The notes: generated from the letters alone by a model not told the origin. A DNA stretch of 64,000 nt from Diospyros lotus (GCF_014633365.1 NC_068345.1:16686058-16750057), one strand, 5' to 3'. Positions 34,901-48,826 are shown, counted from the stretch's first letter. A program made the numbers and translations.

Positions 34901-37130
34901 ATGTAGAACACTTGAAACAAGAAAGAGTCAACTTTGTTCAATCAACGATATCTCAAAATTGACTTAATTGCTTTTGACGATTCCAAATCTTGGTGAAAGA
35001 TGACATTTTGATAAACTAATTACGCTAAAGAAAGTTCAATTTTGGATTTCAAGAAGTTTAGAAAACCTGATTTTTAGCAATGGGTCCAATGTAGAACACT
35101 TGAAATGAACAAAGAGTCAACTTTGTTCAATCAACGATATCTCAAAGTTGACTCATTTGCTTTCGACGATTCCAAATGTATGTCAAAGAAGACATTTTGA
35201 TAAACTAATTACGCAAAAGAAAGTTCAATTTTAGATTTCGCGAAGTTTTGAAAACTTGAGTTTTTGCCATGGTTCCATTGTACAACACTTGAAGGAAGAA
35301 AGAGTCAACTTTGTTCAATCAACGATATCTCAAAATTGACTTAATTGCTTTTGACGATTCGAAATCTTGGTGAAAGAGGACATTTTGATAAACTAATTAC
35401 GCTAAACAAAGATCAATTTCGGATTTCGGAAAGTTTTGAAAACTTGAGTTTTCGCCATGGTCCATTGTACAACACTTGAAAGAAGAAAGAGTCAACTTTG
35501 TTCAATCAACGATATCTCAAAATTGACTTAATTGCTTTTGACGATTCCAAATCTTGGTGAAAGACGACATTTGGATAAACTAATTACGCTAAAGAAACTT
35601 CAATTTTGGATTTCGGAAAGTTTTGAAAACTTGAGTTTTCGCCATGGGTCCAATGTTGAATACTTAAAACAAGAAAGAGTCAACTTTGTTCAATCAAGAT
35701 ATCTCAAAGTTAACTCATTTGCTTTCGACGATTCCAAATGTAGGTCAAAGAAGACATATTGATAAACTAATTACGCAAAAGAAATTTAAATTTCAGATTT
35801 CGAGAAGTTTTCAAAACATGAGTTTTAGCAATGGGTCCACTGTACAACACTTGAAAGAAGAAAGAGTCAACTTTGTTCAATCAACAATATCTCAAAATTG
35901 ACTCATTTGCTTTCAACGATTCCAAACCTAGCTGAAAGACGACATTTTGATAAACTAATTACGCTAAAAAAAGTTCAATTTTCGATATCGAGAAGTTTTA
36001 GCCATGGGTCCAATGTAGAACACTTGAAACAAGAAAGAGTCAACTTTGTTCAATCAACGATATCTCAAAGTTGACTCATTTGCTTTGGACGATTCTAAAC
36101 CTGGGTGAAAGATGACATTTTGATAAACTAATTACTCTAAAGAAAGTTCAATTTTGGATTTCGAGAAGTTTAGAAAACTTGAGTTTTACCCATGGGTCCA
36201 AAGTAGAATACTTAAAACAAGAATGAGTCGACTTTGTTCAATCAAGATATCTCAAAGTTAATGCATTTGCTTTCGACGATTCCAAATTTAAGTCAAAGAA
36301 CATATTTTGATAAAATAATTACGCCAAAGAAAGTTTAATTTCAGATTTCGGGAAGTTTTGAAAACTTGAGTTTTAGCCATGGGTCCATTGTACAACACTT
36401 GAAAGAAGAAAGAGTCAACTTTGTTCAATCAACGATATCTCAAAATTGACTTAATTGCTTTTGACGATTCCAAATCTTGGTGAAAGACGACATTTTGATA
36501 AGCTAATTACGCTAAACAAAGATCAATTTCGGATTTCGGAAAGTTTTCAAAACTTGAGTTTTCGCCATGGGTCCATTGTACAACACTTCAAAGAAGAAAG
36601 AGTCAACTTTGTTAAATCAACGATATCTCAAAATTGACTTAATTGCTTTTGACGATTCCAAATCTTGGTGAAAGACGACATTTTGATAAACTAATTACGC
36701 TAAAGAAACTTCAATTTTGGATTTCGGAAAGTTTTGAAAACTTGAGTTTTCGCCATGGGTCCAATGTTGAATACTTAAAACAAGAAAGAGTCAACTTTGT
36801 TCAGTCAAGATATCTCAAAGTTAACTCATTTGCTTTCGACGATTCCAAATTTAGGTCAAAGAACACATTTTGATAAAATAATTACGCCAAAGAAAGTTTG
36901 ATTTTCGATATCGAGAAGTTTTGAAAACTTGAGCTTTAGGAATGGGTCCATTGTACAACACTTGAAAGAAGAAAGAGTCAACTTTGTTCAATCAACAATA
37001 TCTCAAAATTGACTCATTTGCTTTCGCCAATTCCAAACCTAGCTGAAAGACGACATTTTGATAAACAAATTACGCTAAAAAAAGTTCAATTTTCGATATC
37101 GAGAAGTTTAGAAAACTTGAGTTTCAGCCT
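28890..37130 (+). repeat. Right half of the large tandem duplication (about 8,240 bp)
   Basis: Begins directly where the left half ends. It includes HOR unit 4, the N-M-P-W linker, A' members with CGCCATGGTCC, and the run to the P monomer at 37,009. At its right end it does not repeat again: from 37,206 it continues with the N-type monomer found after the equivalent P at 13,966. That suggests the unduplicated order was like 13.8-14.2 kb. Confidence 0.85.
30276..33278 (+). repeat. HOR unit 4, 16 monomers (3,003 bp)
   Basis: Collinear with unit 2 and unit 9; the offset to unit 9 is 26,620-26,621 bp over the whole unit (30276/56897, 30657/57277, 31777/58397, 32284/58904). It retains the monomer lost from unit 3. 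Private changes include GAAAGTCAAC at 31,809, CTGAACTGC at about 31,021, TTTAATCCACG at about 32,875 and TATTTGGATAAAA at about 33,127. Confidence 0.87.
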
Positions 37131-37205
37131 TGGGTCCAATGTAGAACACTTGAAACAAGAAAGAGTCAACTTTGTTCAATCAACGATATCTCAAAATTTA
37201 CTTAA

Positions 37206-39840
37206 TTGCTTTTGACGATTCCAAATCTTGGTGAAAGACGACATTTTGATAAACTAATTACGCTAAAGAAACTTCAATTTTGGAATTCGAAAAGTTTAGA
37301 AAACTTGGGTTTTCGACATGGGTCCATTGTAGAATACTTAAAACAAGAAAGAGTAAACTTTGTTCAATCAAGATATCTCAAAGTTAACTCATTTGCTTTC
37401 GACGATTCCAAATTTAGGTCAAAGAACACATTTTGATAAACTAATTACGCAAAAGAAATTTAAATTTCGGATTTCGAGAAGTTTTGAAAACATGAGTTTT
37501 AGCAATGGGTCCACTGTACAACACTTGAAAGAAGAAAGAGTCAACTTTGTTCAATCAACGATATCTCAAAATTGACTTAACTGCTTTTGACGATTCGAAA
37601 TCTTGGTGAAAGACGACATTTTGATAAACTAATTACGCCAAACAAAGATCAATTTCGGATTTCGGAAAGTTTTGAAAACTTGAGTTTTCACCATGGGTCC
37701 ATTGTACAACACTTGAAAGAAGAAAGAGTCAACTTTGTTCAATCGACGATATCTCAAAATTGACTTAATTGCTTTTGACGATTCCAAATCTTGGTGAAAG
37801 ACGACATTTTGATAAACTAATTACGCTAAAGAAACTTCAATTTTGGATTTCGGAAAGTTTAGAAAACTTGAGTTTTCGCCATTGGACCAATGTTGAATAC
37901 TTAAAACAAGAATGAGTCAACTTTGTTCAATCAAGATATCTCAAAGTTAACGCATTTGCTTTCGACGATTCCAAATTTAAGTCAAAGAACATATTTTGAT
38001 AAGATAATTACGCCAAAGAAAGTTTAATTTCAGATTTCGGGAAGTTTTGAAAACTTGAGTTTTAGCCATGGGTCCATTGTACAACACTTGAAAAAAGAAA
38101 GAGTCAACTTTGTTCAATCAACGATATCTCAAAATTGACTTAATTGCTTTTGACGATTCCAAATCTTGGTGAAAGACGACATTTTGATAAACTAATTACG
38201 TTAAAGAAACTTCAATTTTGGATTTCGGAAAGTTTAGAAAACTTGAGTTTTCGCCTTGGGTCCAACGTCGAATACTTAAAACAAGAAAGAGTAAACTTTG
38301 TTCAATCAAGATATCTCAAAGTTAACTCATTTGCTTTCGACGATTCCAAATTTAGGTCAAAGAACACATTTTGATAAAATAATTACGCCAAAGAAAGTTT
38401 AATTTCAGATTTCGGGAAGTTTTGAAAACTTGAGTTTTAGCCATGGGTCCATTGTACAACACTTGAAAGAAGAAAGAGTCAACTTCGTTCAATCAACGAT
38501 ATCTCAAAATTGACGTAATTGCTTTTGACGATTCCAAATCTTGGTGAAAGACGACATTTTGATAAACTAATTACGTTAAAGAAACTTCAATTTTGGATTT
38601 CAGAAAGTTTAGAAAACTTGAGTTTTCGCCAAGGGTCCAACGTAGAATACTTAAAACAAGAAAGAGTAAACTTTGTTCAATCAACATATCTCAAAGTTAA
38701 CTCATTTGCTTTCGACGATTCCAAATTTAGGTCAAAGAACACATTTTGATAAAATAATTACGCCAAAGAAAGTTTAATTTCAGATTTCGGGAAGTTTTGA
38801 AAACTTGAGTTTTAGCCATGGGTCCATTGTACAACACTTGAAAGAAGAAAGAGTCAACTTTGTTCAATCAACGATATCTCAAAATTGACTTAACTGCTAT
38901 TGACGATTCCAAATCTTGGTGAAAGACGACATTTTGATAAACTAATTACGCTAAAGAAAGTTAAATTTTGGATTTCGGGAAGTTTAGAAAACTTGAGTTT
39001 TAGCCATAGGTCCAATGTAGAACACTTGAAATAAGAAAGAGTCAGCTTTGTTCAATCAAGATATCTCAAAATTGACTCATTTGCTTTCGACGATTTCAAA
39101 TGTAGGTCAAAGAAGATATATTGATAATCTAATTACGCAAAAGAAATTTAAATTTTGGATTTCGAAAAGTTTTGAAAACATGAGTTTTAGCAATGGGTCC
39201 ACTATACAACACTTGAAAGAAGAAAGAGTCAACTTTGTTCAATCAACAATATCTCAAAATTGACTCATTTGCTTTCGACGATTCGAAACCTAGCTGAAAG
39301 ACGACATTTTGATAAACTAATTACGCTAAAAAAAGTTCAATTTTCGATATCGAGAAGTTTAGAAAACTTGAGTTTTAGCCATGGGTCCAATGTAGAACAC
39401 TTGAAACAAGAAAGAGTTAACTTTGTTCAATCAACGATATCTCAAAGTTGACTCATTTGCTTTGGACGATTCCAAACCTGGGTGAAAGATGACATTTTGA
39501 TAAACTAATTACTCTAAAGAAAGTTCAATTTTGGATTTCGAGAAGTTTAGAAAACTTGAGTTTTAGCCGTGGGTCCAAAGTAGAATACTTAAAACAAGAA
39601 AGAGTTAACTTTATTCAATCAAGATATCTCAAAGTTGACTCATTTGCTTTCGACGATTCCAAATGTACGTCAAAGAAGACATTTTGATAAACTAATTATG
39701 CCAAAGAAAGTTCAATTTTGAATTTCGGGAAGTTTTGAAAACCTGAGTTTTAGCCATGGGTCCATTTGTACAATACTTGAAAGAAGAAATAGTCAACTTT
39801 GTTCGATCAACGATATCTCAAAATTGACCTAATTGCTTTT
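37206..39840 (+). repeat. HOR material including a partial unit starting at 38,519
   Basis: Starts with N (37,206) and M (37,394), then a single A' where the 14-kb copy has two. B-like members follow at 38,144 (CGCCTTGGG) and 38,519 (CGCCAAGGG), 375 bp apart and nearly identical. From 38,519 the order B, A, R, M, P, W, W+1 is collinear with 44,136 onward at an offset of about 5,617 bp. It breaks off at about 39,840 after only about 7 of 15 members, where a Q-like monomer related to the one at 60,461 appears. Confidence 0.78.
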
Positions 39841-41326
39841 GACGATTCCAAATCTTGGTGAAAGACAACATTTTGATAAACTAATTACGCTAAAGAAAGT
39901 TCAATTTTGGATTTCGGGAAGTTTAGAAAACTTGACTTTTAGCCATGGGTCCAATGTAGAATACTTAAAACAAGAAAGAGTCAACTTTGTTCATTCATGA
40001 TATCTCAAAGTTGACACATTTTCTTTCGACGATTCCAAATGTAGGTCAAAGAAGACATTTTGATAAACTAATTACGCCAAAGAAATTCAATTTTGGATTT
40101 CGGGAAGTTTTGAAAACTTGAGTTTTAGCCATGGGTCCATTGTACAACACTTGAAAGAAGAAAGAGTCAACTTTGTTCAATCAACGATATCTCAAAATTG
40201 ACTAATTGCTTTTGACGATTCCAAATCTTGGTGAAAGACGACATTTTGATAAACTAATTACGCTAAAGAAAGTTCAATTTTGGATTTCGAGAAGTTTAGA
40301 AAACTTGAGTTTTAGCCATGGGTCCAATGTAGAACACTTGAAACAAGAAAGAGTCAACTTTGTTCAATCAACGATATCTCAAAGTTGACTCATTTGCTTT
40401 CGACGATTCCAAATGTTGTGAAAGAAGACATTTTGATAAACTAATTACGCTAAAGAAAGTTCAATTTTGGATTTCGAGAAGTTTTGAAAACTTGAGTTTT
40501 AGCCATGGGTCCATTGTACAACACTTGAAAGAAGAAAGAGTCAACTTTGTTCAATCAAGATATCTCAAAATTGACTCAATTGCTTTCGACGATTCCAAAT
40601 CTTGGTGAAAGAAGACATTTTGATAAACTAATTACGCTAAAGAAAGTTCAATTTTGGATTTCGGAAGTTTAGAAAACTTGAGTTTTAGCCATGGGTCCAT
40701 GTAGAACACTTGAAACAAGAAAGAGTCAACTTTGTTCAATCAAGATATCTCAAAATTGACTCATTTGCTTTCGACGATTCCAAATCTTAGGTGAAAGAAG
40801 ACATTTTGATAAACTAATTACGCAAAAGAAAGTTCAATTTTGGATTTCGAGAAGTTTTGAAAACATGAGTTTTAGCCATGGGTCCAATGTACAACACTTG
40901 AAAGAAGAAAGAGTCAACTTTGTTCAATCAACGATATCTCAAAATTGACTTAATTGCTTTTGACGATTCCAAATCTTGGTGAAAGACGACATTTTGATAA
41001 ACTAATTACGCTAAAGAAATTCAATTTTGGATTTCGGAAAGTTTAGAAAACTTGAGTTTTAGCCATGGGTCCAATGTAGAATACTTAAAACAAGAAAGAG
41101 TCAACTTTGTTCAATCAAGATATCTCAAAGTTGACTCAATTGCTTTCGACGATTCCAAATTTGGTCAAAGAACACATTTTGATAAACTAATTACGCTAAA
41201 GAAAGTTCAATTTCAGATTTCGGGAAGTTTTGAAAACTTGAGTTTTAGCCATGGGTCCATTGTACAACACTTGAAAGAAGAAAGAGTCAACTTTGTTCAA
41301 TCAACGATATCTCAAAATTGACTTAA
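39840..41326 (+). repeat. Second consensus-like, indel-rich patch
   Basis: About eight monomers of generic A and B type resembling the 3.5-10.6 kb block. Isolated 1-bp changes include AAAGAAATTC (about 40,082 and 41,018), GACTAATTGC (40,203), ATGTTGTGAAAG (about 40,413), TTTCGGAAGTTT (about 40,665), GGTCCATGTAG (about 40,698), ATCTTAGGTG (about 40,786) and AAATTTGGTC (about 41,159). HOR monomers flank it on both sides. Confidence 0.75.
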
Positions 41327-44135
41327 TTGCTTTTGACGATTCCAAATCTTGGTGAAAGACGACATTTTGATAAACTAATTACGCTAAAGAAACTTCAATT
41401 TTGGATCTCGGAAAGTTTAGAAAACTTGGGTTTTCGCCACGGGTCCAATGTAGAATACTTAAAACAAGAAAGAGTAAACTTTGTTCAATCAAGATATCTC
41501 AAAGTTAACTCATTTGCTTTCGACGATTCCAAATTTAGGTCAAACAACACATTTTGATAAACTAATTACGCAAAAGAAATTTAAATTTTGGATTCGAGAA
41601 GTTTTGAAAACATGAGTTTTAGCAATGGGTCCACTGTACAACACTTGAAAGAAGAAAGAGTCAACTTTGTTCAATCAACAATATCTCAAAATTGACTCAT
41701 TTGCTTTCGACAATTCCAAACCTAGCTGAAAGACGACATTTTGTAAACTAATTACGCTAAAAAAAGTTCAATTTTCGATATCGAGAAGTTTAGAAAACTT
41801 GAGTTTTAGCCATGGGTCCAATGTAGAACACTTGAAACAAGAAAGAGTCAACTTTGTTCAATCAACGATATCTCAAAATTGACTTAATTGCTTTTGACGA
41901 TTCCAAATCTTGGTGAAAGACGACATTTTGATAAACTAATTACGCTAAAGAAACTTCAATTTTGGAATTCGAAAAGTTTAGAAAACTTCGGTTTTCGCCA
42001 TGGGTCCAATGTTGAATACTTAAAACAAGAATGAGTCAACTTTGTTCAATCAAGATATCTCAAAGTTAACGCATTTGCTTTCGACGATTCCAAATTTAGT
42101 CAAAGAACATATTTTGATAAAATAATTACGCCAAAGAAAGTTTAATTTCAGATTTCGGGAAGTTTTGAAAACATGAGTTTTAGCAATGGGTCCATTGTAC
42201 AACACTTGAAAGAAGAAAGAGTCAACTTTGTTCAATCAACGATATCTCAAAATTGACTTAATAGCTTTTGACGATTCGAAATCTTGGTGAAAGACGACAT
42301 TTTGATAAACTAATTACGCTAAAGAAAGATCAATTTTGGATCTCGGAAAGTTTAGAAAACTTGGGTTTTCGCCACGGGACCAATGTAGAATACTTAAAAC
42401 AAGAAAGAGTAAACTTTGTTCAATCAAGATATCTCAAAGTTAACTCATTTGCTTTCGACGATTCCAAATTTAGGTCAAACAACACATTTTGATAAACTAA
42501 TTACGCAAAGAAATTTAAATTTTGGATTTCGAGAAGTTTTGAAAACATGAGTTTTAGCAATGGGTCCACTGTACAACACTTGAAAGAAGAAAGAGTCAAC
42601 TTTGTTCAATCAACAATATCTCAAAATTGACTCATTTGCTTTCGACAATTCCAAACCTAGCTGAAAGACGACATTTTGTAAACTAATTACGCTAAAAAAA
42701 GTTCAATTTTCGATATCGAGAAGTTTAGAAAACTTGAGTTTTAGCCATGGGTCCAATGTAGAACACTTGAAACAAGAAAGAGTCAACTTTGTTCAATCAA
42801 CGATATCTCAAAATTGACTTAATTGCTTTTGACGATTCCAAATCTTGGTGAAAGACGACATTTTGATAAACTAATTACGCTAAAGAAACTTCAATTTTGG
42901 AATTCGAAAAGTTTAGAAAACTTCGGTTTTCGCCATGGGTCCAATGTAGAATACTTAAAACAAGAAAGAGTAAACTTTGTTCAATCAAGATATCTCAAAG
43001 TTAACTCATTTGCTTTCGACGATTCCAAATTTAGGTCAAAGAACACATTTTGATAAACTAATTACGCAAAAGAAATTTAAATTTCGGATTTCGAGAAGTT
43101 TTGAAAACATGAGTTTTAGCAATGGGTCCACTGTACAACACTTGAAAGAAGAAAGAGTCAACTTTGTTCAATCAACGATATCTCAAAATTGACTTAACTA
43201 CTTTTGACGATTCGAAATCTTGGTGAAAGACGACATTTTGATAAACTAATTACGCTAAACAAAGATCAATTTCGGATTTCGGAAAGTTTTGAAAACTTGA
43301 GTTTTCGCCATGGGACCAATGTTGAATACTTAAAACAAGAATGAGTCAACTTTGTTCAATCAAGATATCTCAAAGTTAACGCATTTGCTTTCGACGATTC
43401 CAAATTTAAGTCAAAGAACATATTTTGATAAAATAATTACGCCAAAGAAAGTTTAATTTCAGATTTCGGGAAGTTTTGAAAACTTGAGTTTTAGCCATGG
43501 GTCCATTGTACAACACTTGAAAGAAGAAAGAGTCAACTTTGTTCAATCAACGATATCTCAAAATTGACTTAATTGCTTTTGACGATTCCAAATCTTGGTG
43601 AAAGACGACATTTTGATAAACTAATTACGCTAAAGAAACTTCAATTTTGGATCTCGGAAAGTTTAGAAAACTTGGGTTTTCGCCACGGGTCCAATGTAGA
43701 ATACTTAAAACAAGAAAGAGTAAACTTTGTTCAATCAAGATATCTCAAAGTTAACTCATTTGCTTTCGACGATTCCAAATTTAGGTCAAACAACACATTT
43801 TGATAAACTAATTACGCAAAAGAAATTTAAATTTTGGATTTCGAGAAGTTTTGAAAACATGAGTTTTAGCAATGGGTCCACTGTACAACACTTGAAAGAA
43901 GAAAGAGTCAACTTTGTTCAATCAACAATATCTCAAAATTGACTCATTTGCTTTCGACAATTCCAAACCTAGCTGAAAGACGACATTTTGATAAACTAAT
44001 TACGCTAAAAAAAGTTCAATTTTCGATATCGAGAAGTTTAGAAAACTTGAGTTTTAGCCATGGGTCCAATGTAGAACACTTGAAACAAGAAAGAGTCAAC
44101 TTTGTTCAATCAACGATATCTCAAAATTGACTTAA
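41327..44135 (+). repeat. Repeated 5-monomer modules (G-M-P-N-x)
   Basis: A G-type B monomer (TTTTGGATCTCGG, CGCCACGGG, AGGTCAAACAACAC) starts at 41,327, about 42,262 and 43,573. It is followed each time by M and P, and then by an N-type member in the first two (41,887 and 42,823). The first two copies are about 935 bp apart (5 monomers) and share the rare loss CATTTTGTAAAC. A hybrid at about 42,074-42,261 joins an A-type start to an M-like GAAAACATGAG and CAATGGG. Confidence 0.78.
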
Positions 44136-46951
44136 TTGCTTTTGACGATTCCAAATCTTGGTGAAAGACGACATTTTGATAAACTAATTACGTTAAAGAA
44201 ACTTCAATTTTGGATTTCGGAAAGTTTAGAAAACTTGAGTTTTCGCCATGGGTTCACCGTCGAATACTTAAAACAAGAAAGAGTAAACTTTGTTCAATCA
44301 AGATATCTCAAAGTTAACTCATTTGCTTTCGACGATTCCAAATTTAGGTCAAAGAACACATTTTGATAAAATAATTACGCCAAAGAAAGTTTAATTTCAG
44401 ATTTCGGGAAGTTTTGAAAACTTGAGTTTTTGCCATGGGTCCATTGTCCAACACTTGAAAGAAGAAAGAGTCAACTTTGTTCAATCAACGATATCTCAAA
44501 ATTGACTTAACTGCTTTTGACGATTCCAAATCTTGGTGAAAGATGACATTTTGATAAACTAATTACGCTAAAGAAAGTTAAATTTTGGATTTCGGGAAGT
44601 TTAGAAAACTTTAGTTTTAGCCATAGGTCCAATGTAGAACACTTGAAACAAGAAAGAGTCAACTTTGTTCAATCAAGATATCTCAAAATTGACTCATTTT
44701 CTTTCGACGATTCCAAATGTAGGTCAAAGAAGATATATTGATAAACTAATTACGCAAAAGAAATTTAAATTTCGGATTTCGAGAAGTTTTGAAAACATGA
44801 GTTTTAGCAATGGGTCCACTGTACAACACTTGAAAGAAGAAAGAGTCAACTTTGTTCAATCAACAATATCTCAAAATTGACTCATTTGCTTTCGACGATT
44901 CCAAACCTAGCTGAAAGACGACATTTTGATAAACTAATTACGCTAAAAAAAGTTCAATTTTCGATATCGAGAAGTTTAGAAAACTTGAGTTTTAGCCATG
45001 GGTCCAATGTAGAACACTTGAAACAAGAAAGAGTCAACTTTGTTCAATCAACGATATCTCAAAGTTGACTCATTTGCTTTGGACGATTCCAAACATGGGT
45101 GAAAGAGGACATTTTGATAAACTAATTACTCTAAAGAAAGTTCAATTTTGGATTTCGAGAAGTTTAGAAAACTTGAGTTTTAGCCATGGGTCCAAAGTAG
45201 AATACTTAAAACAAGAAAGAGTTAACTTTATTCAATCAAGATATCTCAAAGTTGACTCATTTGCTTTCGACGATTCCAAATGTACGTCAAAGAAGACATT
45301 TTGATAAACTAATTATGCCAAAGAAAGTTCAATTTTGAATTTCGGGAAGTTTTGAAAACCTGAGTTTTAGCCATGGGTCCATTTGTACAACACTTGAAAG
45401 AAGAAATAGTCAACTTTGTTCGATCAACGATATCTCAAAATTGACTTAATTGCTTTTGACGATTCCAAATTTTGCTGAAAGACAACATTTTGATAAACTA
45501 ATTACGCTAAAGAAAGTTCAATTTTGGATTTCGAGAAGTATAGAAAACTTGAGTTGTAGCCATGGGTCCAATGTAGAATACTTAAAACAAGAAAGAGTCA
45601 ACTTTGTTCAATCAAGATATCTCAAAGTTGACACATTTGCTTTCGACGATTCCAAATGTAGGTCAAAGAAGACATTTTGATAAACTAAATACGCCAAAGA
45701 AGATTCAATTTTGGATTTCAGGACGTTTTGAAAACTTGAGTTTTAGCCATGGGTCCATTGTACAACACTTGAAAGACGAAAGAGTCAACTTTGTTCGATC
45801 AACGATATCTCAAAATTGACCTAATTGCTTTTGACGATTCCAAATCTTGGTTAAAGATGACATTTTCATAAACTAATTACGCTAAAGAAAGTTCAATTTT
45901 GGATTTCAAGAAGTTTAGAAAACCTGATTTTTAGCAATGGGTCTAATGTAGAACACTTGAAACGAACAAAGAGTCAACTTGGTTCAATCAACGATATCTC
46001 AAAGTTGACTCATTTGCTTTGGACGATTCCAAACCTGGGTGAAAGACGACATTTTGATAAACTAATTACTCTAAAGAAAGTTCAATTTTGGATTTCGAGA
46101 AGTTTAGAATACTTTTGTTTTAGCCATGGGTCCAAAGTACAATACTTAAAACAACAAAGAGTTAACTTTATTCAATCAAGATATCTCAAAGTTGACGCAT
46201 TTGCTTTCGACGATTCCAAATGTAGGTCAAAGAAGACATTTTGATAAACTAATTATGCCAACGAAAGTTCAATTTTGAATTTCGGGAAGTTTTGAAAATC
46301 TTAGTTTTAGCCATGGGTCCATTGTACAACACTTGAAGGAAGAAAGAGTCAACTTTGTTCGATCAACGATATGTCAAAATTGACCTAATTGCTTTTGACG
46401 ATTCGAAATCTTGGTGAAAGATGACATTTTGATAAACTAATTATGCTAAAGAAACTTCAATTTTGGATTTCGGAAAGTTTAGAAAACTTGAGTTTTCGCC
46501 ATGGGTCCAATGCAGAATAGTTGAAAGAAGAAAGAGTCAACTTTGTTTAATCGACGATATCTCAAAATTGACTTAATTGCTTTTGACGATTCCAAATTTA
46601 GGTCAAAGAAGACATATTGATAAACTAATTACGCAAAAGAAACTTCAATTTTGGATTTCGGAAAGTTTAGAAAACTTGAGTTTTCGCCATGGGACCAATG
46701 TTGAATACTTTAAACAAGAATGAGTCAACTTTATTCAATCAAGATATCTCAAAGTTAACTCATTTGCTTTCGATGATTCCAAATTTAAGTCAAAGAACAT
46801 ATTTTGATAAAATAATTACGCCAAAGAAAGTTTAATTTCAGATTTCGGGAAGTTTTGAAAACTTGAGTTTTAGCCATGGGTCCATTGTACAACACTTGAA
46901 AGAAGAAAGAGTCAACTTTGTTCAATCAACGATATCTCAAAATTGACTTAA
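44136..46951 (+). repeat. HOR unit 5, 15 monomers (2,816 bp)
   Basis: Begins with a B-like monomer carrying GGGTTCACCGTCGAATAC. The same variant opens units 6, 7 and 8 at 46,952, 49,765 and 52,581. Order: B, A (TTTTTGCCATGGG), R, M, P, W (CATGGGTGAAAGAGGAC), W+1, Q (45,450), TTTCAGGACG member, then the members with AAAACCTGATTTTTAGC and GAATACTTTTG, and so on. Unit 1 is its near-collinear copy 29 kb to the left. Confidence 0.88.
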
Positions 46952-47888
46952 TTGCTTTTGACGATTCCAAATCTTGGTGAAAGACGACATTTTGATAAAC
47001 TAATTACGTTAAAGAAACTTCAATTTTGGATTTCGGAAAGTTTAGAAAACTTGAGTTTTCGCCATGGGTTCACCGTCGAATACTTAAAACAAGAAAGAGT
47101 AAACTTTGTTCAATCAAGATATCTCAAAGTTAACTCATTTGCTTTCGACGATTCCAAATTTAGGTCAAAGAACACATTTTGATAAAATAATTACGCCAAA
47201 AAAAGTTTAATTTCAGATTTCGGGAAGTTTTGAAAACTTGAGTTTTTGCCATGGGTCCATTGTACAACACTTGAAAGAAGAAAGAGTCAACTTTGTTCAA
47301 TCAACGATATCTCAAAATTGACTTAACTGCTTTTGACGATTCCAAATCTTGGTGAAAGACGACATTTTGATAAACTAATTACGCTAAAGAAAGTTAAATT
47401 TTGGATTTCGGGAAGTTTAGAAAACTTTAGTTTTAGCCATAGGTCCAATGTAGAACACTTGAAACAAGAAAGAGTCAACTTTGTTCAATCAAGATATCTC
47501 AAAATTGACTCATTTTCTTTCGACGATTCCAAATGTAGGTCAAAGAAGATATATTGATAAACTAATTACGCAAAAGAAATTTAAATTTCGGATTTCGAGA
47601 AGTTTTGAAAACATGAGTTTTAGCAATGGGTCCACTGTACAACACTTGAAAGAAGAAAGAGTCAACTTTGTTCAATCAACAATATCTCAAAATTGACTCA
47701 TTTGCTTTCGACAATTCCAAACCTAGCTGAAAGACGACATTTTGTAAACTAATTATGCTAAAAAAAGTTCAATTTTCGATATCGAGAAGTTTAGAAAACT
47801 TGAGTTTTAGCCATGGGTCCAATGTAGAACACTTGAAACAAGAAAGAGTCAACTTTGTTCAATCAACGATATCTCAAAATTGACTTAA

Positions 47889-48826
47889 TTGCTTTTGACG
47901 ATTCCAAATCTTGGTGAAAGACGACATTTTGATAAACTAATTACGCTAAAGAAACTTCAATTTTGGAATTCGAAAAGTTTAGAAAACTTCGGTTTTCGCC
48001 ATGGGTCCAATGTAGAATACTTAAAACAAGAAAGAGTAAACTTTGTTCAATCAAGATATCTCAAAGTTAACTCATTTGCTTTCGACGATTCCAAATTTAG
48101 GTCAAAGAACACATTTTGATAAACTAATTACGCAAAAGAAATTTAAATTTCGGATTTCGAGAAGTTTTGAAAACATGAGTTTTAGCAATGGGTCCACTGT
48201 ACAACACTTGAAAGAAGAAAGAGTCAACTTTGTTCAATCAACGATATCTCAAAATTGACTTAACTACTTTTGACGATTCGAAATCTTGGTGAAAGACGAC
48301 ATTTTGATAAACTAATTACGCTAAACAAAGATCAATTTCGGATTTCGGAAAGTTTTGAAAACTTGAGTTTTCGCCATGGGTCCATTGTACAACACTTGAA
48401 AGAAGAAAGAGTCAACTTTGTTCAATCGACGATATCTCAAAATTGACTTAATTGCTTTTGACGATTCCAAATCTTGGTGAAAGACGACATTTTGATAAAC
48501 TAATTACGCTAAAGAAACTTCAATTTTGGATTTCGGAAAGTTTAGAAAACTTGAGTTTTCGCCATGGGACCAATGTTGAATACTTAAAACAAGAATGAGT
48601 CAACTTTGTTCAATCAAGATATCTCAAAGTTAACGCATTTGCTTTCGAGGATTCCAAATTTAAGTCAAAGAACATATTTTGATAACATAATTACGCCAAA
48701 GAAAGTTTAATTTCAGATTTCGGGAAGTTTTGAAAACTTGAGTTTTAGCCATGGGTCCATTGTACAACACTTGAAAGAAGAAAGAGTCAACTTTGTTCAA
48801 TCAACGATATCTCAAAATTGACTTAA
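47889..48826 (+). repeat. 5-monomer module, copy 1 (938 bp)
   Basis: Order N (TTTTGGAATTCGAAAAG, CTTCGGTTTTCGCC), M, A' (AACTACTTTTGACGATTCG), B (CCATGGGACCAATG) and A (TTCGAGGATTCC, GATAACATAATTACG). The last member's two rare variants, GAGGATTCC and GATAACATAA, are shared only with the following copy, which shows a very recent duplication. Confidence 0.88.
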
